A DNA stretch of 8,084 nt from Acidobacteriota bacterium (GTDB lineage Bacteria; Acidobacteriota; Terriglobia; UBA7540): NCBI GenBank assembly GCA_021780055.1, contig JAJXZM010000482.1, positions 1-8,084 on the forward strand. The letters run 5' to 3'. This document shows positions 6,067 through 8,084 of this stretch, one piece after another. Below the pieces are notes generated by a model. That model did not search any database and had not been told where the DNA came from. It worked only from the letters and a program-made list of their open reading frames with translations. Positions within the stretch are counted from its first letter, which is position 1. The number at the start of each line of letters is the position of its first letter. Both the position numbers and the translations under genes were made by a program.

Positions 6067-7038
6067 ATGGACTATCGCACACTGCCCAATACCGGCTTGA
6101 AAGTGTCGCGCGTCTCTTTTGGCACCATGACCTTTGGCTCGCAGGCAGACGAAGCCGTTGCGGGCCGAATGATTGATTTATGCCTCGATGCCGGTATTAA
6201 TTTCATCGACACCGCAAATATTTATAACAAAGGGCTGGCGGAAACCATCGTCGGGAAACTGTTAAAGGGACGCCGGGACAAAGTTGTTCTAGCCACCAAG
6301 GTGCGCGGCAAGATGGGCGATGGCCCGGAAGAGTCGGGACTTTCAAGGGCAGCCATCCTCAAAGCGATTGACGGCAGCCTTGAGCGCCTCCAAACCGATT
6401 ACGTTGATCTCTACTATCTGCATCAGCCTGATTCTGACGTGCCCATTGAAGAAACTCTTGCGGCCATGGATGAACTGGTCAAGGCGGGGAAGGTGCGATA
6501 CCCGGCGATTTCAAACTACGCTGCATGGCAGGTAGCGGAAATCCACTGCATCTCGCAGAAGAACGGATACAAGCCGCCGTTCATTTCGCAGCCGATGTAT
6601 AACCTGCTGGCGCGCGCCATCGAAGATGAATACTTGCCGTTCTGCAGTCGGTACGGTGTGGCCGTGGTGCCTTACAATCCGCTCGCTGGCGGGCTGCTGA
6701 CGGGCAAGCAATCGCCGGCAAGCAATCCTGTGGCGGGTTCTCGTTTTGATGGAAACAAGATGTATCTGGATCGTTACTGGCACGACGATGATTTTGCCGC
6801 TGTTGAAGAACTCAAGGTGATCGCGCGCGATGCGGGGAATACGCTTGTGGAGCTGGCTTTGCAGTGGGTGCTGAGCCAGGAGCAGGTTGATTCCGTCATC
6901 CTGGGCGCTTCACGCCTGGAACAACTCGAAGAAAACCTGAAAGCGTGCGAGGGACCTCGCCTTTCTAGTGACGTGCTTAAAAAGTGCGACGACGTTTGGA
7001 GCCGGTTGCGGGGCGTAACGCCAAAATACAACCGGTGA
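6067..7038 (+). CDS. Aldo/keto reductase (cytoplasmic)
   Basis: A full-length 323-residue aldo/keto reductase, an NAD(P)H-dependent (beta/alpha)8 carbonyl reductase. It starts at ATG 6067 with AGGAGG at 6056-6061 five nt upstream. Seen: the N-terminal MDYRTLPNTGLKVSRVSFGT, and the catalytic tetrad Asp48 and Tyr53 (DTANIYNKG), Lys78 (LATKVRG) and His119 (YYLHQPD). Family blocks SLERLQTDYVDLYYLHQPD, YNPLAGGLLTGK and the C-terminal cofactor motif VILGASRLEQLEEN are also present. The long loop after GGLLTGK and the overall length resemble the YhdN-like or sugar-dehydrogenase-like bacterial AKRs, but I cannot name a substrate. There is no signal peptide, unlike the AKR gene upstream. It converges with the hydrolase gene on the opposite strand, 40 nt away, with no clear terminator between. 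Confidence 0.93.
   Translation: MDYRTLPNTGLKVSRVSFGTMTFGSQADEAVAGRMIDLCLDAGINFIDTANIYNKGLAETIVGKLLKGRRDKVVLATKVRGKMGDGPEESGLSRAAILKAIDGSLERLQTDYVDLYYLHQPDSDVPIEETLAAMDELVKAGKVRYPAISNYAAWQVAEIHCISQKNGYKPPFISQPMYNLLARAIEDEYLPFCSRYGVAVVPYNPLAGGLLTGKQSPASNPVAGSRFDGNKMYLDRYWHDDDFAAVEELKVIARDAGNTLVELALQWVLSQEQVDSVILGASRLEQLEENLKACEGPRLSSDVLKKCDDVWSRLRGVTPKYNR
6703..6727 (+). repeat. Short direct repeat GGCAAGCAATC x2 inside the AKR gene
   Basis: GGCAAGCAATC occurs at 6703-6713 and again at 6717-6727, a 14-nt period. The period is not a multiple of three, so the two copies are read in different frames and give GKQSPASNP in the loop after GGLLTGK. It is probably coincidental but could be a slippage-prone spot. 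Confidence 0.5.
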
Positions 7039-7078
7039 ATGCCAGCGCTCGGTGGGCTTCACAAAACGTCTTCGAGCC

Positions 7079-8026
7079 TTAAGCAATGACCCATTTTGCC
7101 GGGCGGCTACCGACTTCCAGCTTTGCTTTGCCCTGCTGCACCAGGCGGTCCATATGGCCCTTGATAGGGAACATGGCGAGGAAGACGCCGTCGTCAGGCC
7201 AGTCGCCTACTGCTTCAGCCACTTCATTGATCAGCTCTTTCATTGTGCGGCCGGAGGGGTGTTTCTGTAGTCTTCGCAGGATCACGCGGTCGACAAATTC
7301 CACGGTGTGGCGCGATTCAGAAAAGAAGTCCTGGATTTCTTCGCCCCTCATCACCGGCCAGTGGCCTGTGTAGAGGACGCTGAGGGGCAGGCGCTCGAAG
7401 TGGCGGATGGTGGAAAGATAAGTGTCCACGTGATAGTAGGTGACCGGGATGGCCATCTCTCCGGTGGCTTTGGGGCAGCCACGCCCCTGAACGGCATCCC
7501 CCGCAAACAGCGCTCCGAATACCGGATCATAGAGGGCCAGATGGCCCTGCGAATGTCCGGGAACGTGGAGCACTTCCAGCCACCAGTTCTCGCCTAGATG
7601 AATTCGCTCTCCCCCGCTGAAAGTCACATCCATGTGGCGGTGACGCCCCGCATCAGGCGAGGGCCCCCCTTCAAATCCCACTTCGTGAACATCTTTGAGG
7701 AAGTTGTACCGCTGGCTGTAAAGCGACTCCGGATTTTCCACCAGTTCACGGTCGGCCTCTCCACAACTGAGCATTGTTCCGGGCGAAATCCGCTTGATGG
7801 AATCATTGCCGCCCTGGTGGTCGAGATCGGCATGCGTCGTTACGGCAAGCGTCAACTGCTGAGGCTTCAGCTTCAACTTGTCAAAGAAGGGGAAAATGGT
7901 TGCTTCGGGTGTCGAGGCAATCCCGGTATCCGCCAACACAACATTGTCACCGACAAACAGATACTGAAAAAGGTTTCGGCCGCCGTAGAGTGATTGGATC
8001 TGATAAACCTTGGGATATAGTTCCAT
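7079..8026 (-). CDS. MBL-fold metallo-hydrolase with C-terminal helical/winged-helix region
   Basis: A 315-residue metallo-beta-lactamase-fold protein, with ATG at 8026-8024 and GGAGG (8037-8033) six nt upstream. Seen: LADTG (31-35), the metal motif THADLDHQGG with His65, Asp67, Asp69 and His70, HVPGHSQGH with His158, FAGDAVQG with Asp177, and YTGHWPV with His222. These supply a two-metal site, except that the second His of the usual HxHxDH is Asp67. Residues about 240-315 form a C-terminal extension (RRLQKHPSGRTMKELINEV and LVQQGKAKLEV) resembling the winged-helix tail of LACTB2-like hydrolases. The family hydrolyses esters, thioesters, lactones or nucleic acids; the substrate cannot be inferred. 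There is no signal peptide. The gene reads toward the AKR gene, and its other neighbour lies beyond the window. Confidence 0.9.
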   Translation of the reverse strand: MELYPKVYQIQSLYGGRNLFQYLFVGDNVVLADTGIASTPEATIFPFFDKLKLKPQQLTLAVTTHADLDHQGGNDSIKRISPGTMLSCGEADRELVENPESLYSQRYNFLKDVHEVGFEGGPSPDAGRHRHMDVTFSGGERIHLGENWWLEVLHVPGHSQGHLALYDPVFGALFAGDAVQGRGCPKATGEMAIPVTYYHVDTYLSTIRHFERLPLSVLYTGHWPVMRGEEIQDFFSESRHTVEFVDRVILRRLQKHPSGRTMKELINEVAEAVGDWPDDGVFLAMFPIKGHMDRLVQQGKAKLEVGSRPAKWVIA

Positions 8027-8060
8027 CGCCCCCCTCCATAAGGTGAAATAGAACCCCGCA

Positions 8061-8078
8061 AATCGTCGTCGGACGATT
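8061..8078. repeat. 7-bp inverted repeat upstream of the MBL hydrolase gene
   Basis: AATCGTC (8061-8067) and GACGATT (8072-8078) form a perfect dyad around GTCG, centred about 43 nt upstream of the hydrolase start codon on its strand. It could be an operator, or a hairpin from a gene beyond the window. On the + strand it is followed by GATTTT, but no + strand gene leads into it, so a regulatory dyad is the better guess. No clear -35/-10 pair is visible around it. Confidence 0.4.
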
Positions 8079-8084
8079 GATTTT

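Noticed and set aside
4917..7038. Tandem duplication of aldo/keto reductase genes
   Set aside because: The two proteins differ in length, N-terminus and core motifs and share only family-level residues; they are separate subfamilies, not a recent duplication.
7424..7434. CACGTG core (7427-7432) resembling the centre of parS
   Set aside because: The flanks (GTGTC and ATAGT) match the parS arms at only three of ten positions, and the site lies within the hydrolase coding sequence.

Overview
The window looks like an ordinary chromosomal segment of a moderately GC-rich bacterium, most likely an acidobacterium (Acidobacteriota). This is inferred from the style of the MiaB C-terminus, from the order miaB / bifunctional nuclease / parA / parB, and from a YpdA-type bacillithiol-disulfide-reductase-like flavoprotein. 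No marker gene such as 16S rRNA is present, so the phylum is a judgement from memory of these families, not a measurement. I see no rRNA, tRNA, CRISPR array, insertion sequence or prophage gene.

Left part (1-3028): four co-directional genes. These are the 3' part of miaB (tRNA methylthiotransferase), a bifunctional nuclease (DUF151) gene, and a parA-parB pair whose reading frames overlap by 11 nt. ParA has intact ATPase motifs. ParB is recognisable but carries a non-standard CTP-binding motif and lacks the usual N-terminal LGxGL-type motif. No consensus parS is present. A tandem palindrome (TGCCGGCA twice) lies just after the parB stop.

Middle part (3188-4716): a small gamma-glutamylcyclotransferase-like protein is followed 50 nt later by a YpdA-like FAD/NAD(P) oxidoreductase. 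Both belong to low-molecular-weight thiol or gamma-glutamyl chemistry, so a functional pairing is plausible but not shown. The YpdA homologue has Thr where the Firmicute enzyme has its redox Cys, with a Cys four residues further on.

Right part (4717-8084): two aldo/keto reductases of different subfamilies on the + strand. The first has a Tat-type N-terminus and is probably exported; the second is cytoplasmic. A metallo-beta-lactamase-fold hydrolase on the - strand converges on the second, with only 40 nt between them. A 7-bp dyad sits upstream of the hydrolase start.

I found no convincing new multi-gene system. The points most worth checking are the displaced cysteine in YpdA, the atypical ParB with no visible parS, the Tat-exported aldo/keto reductase, and the HxDxDH metal motif of the hydrolase.
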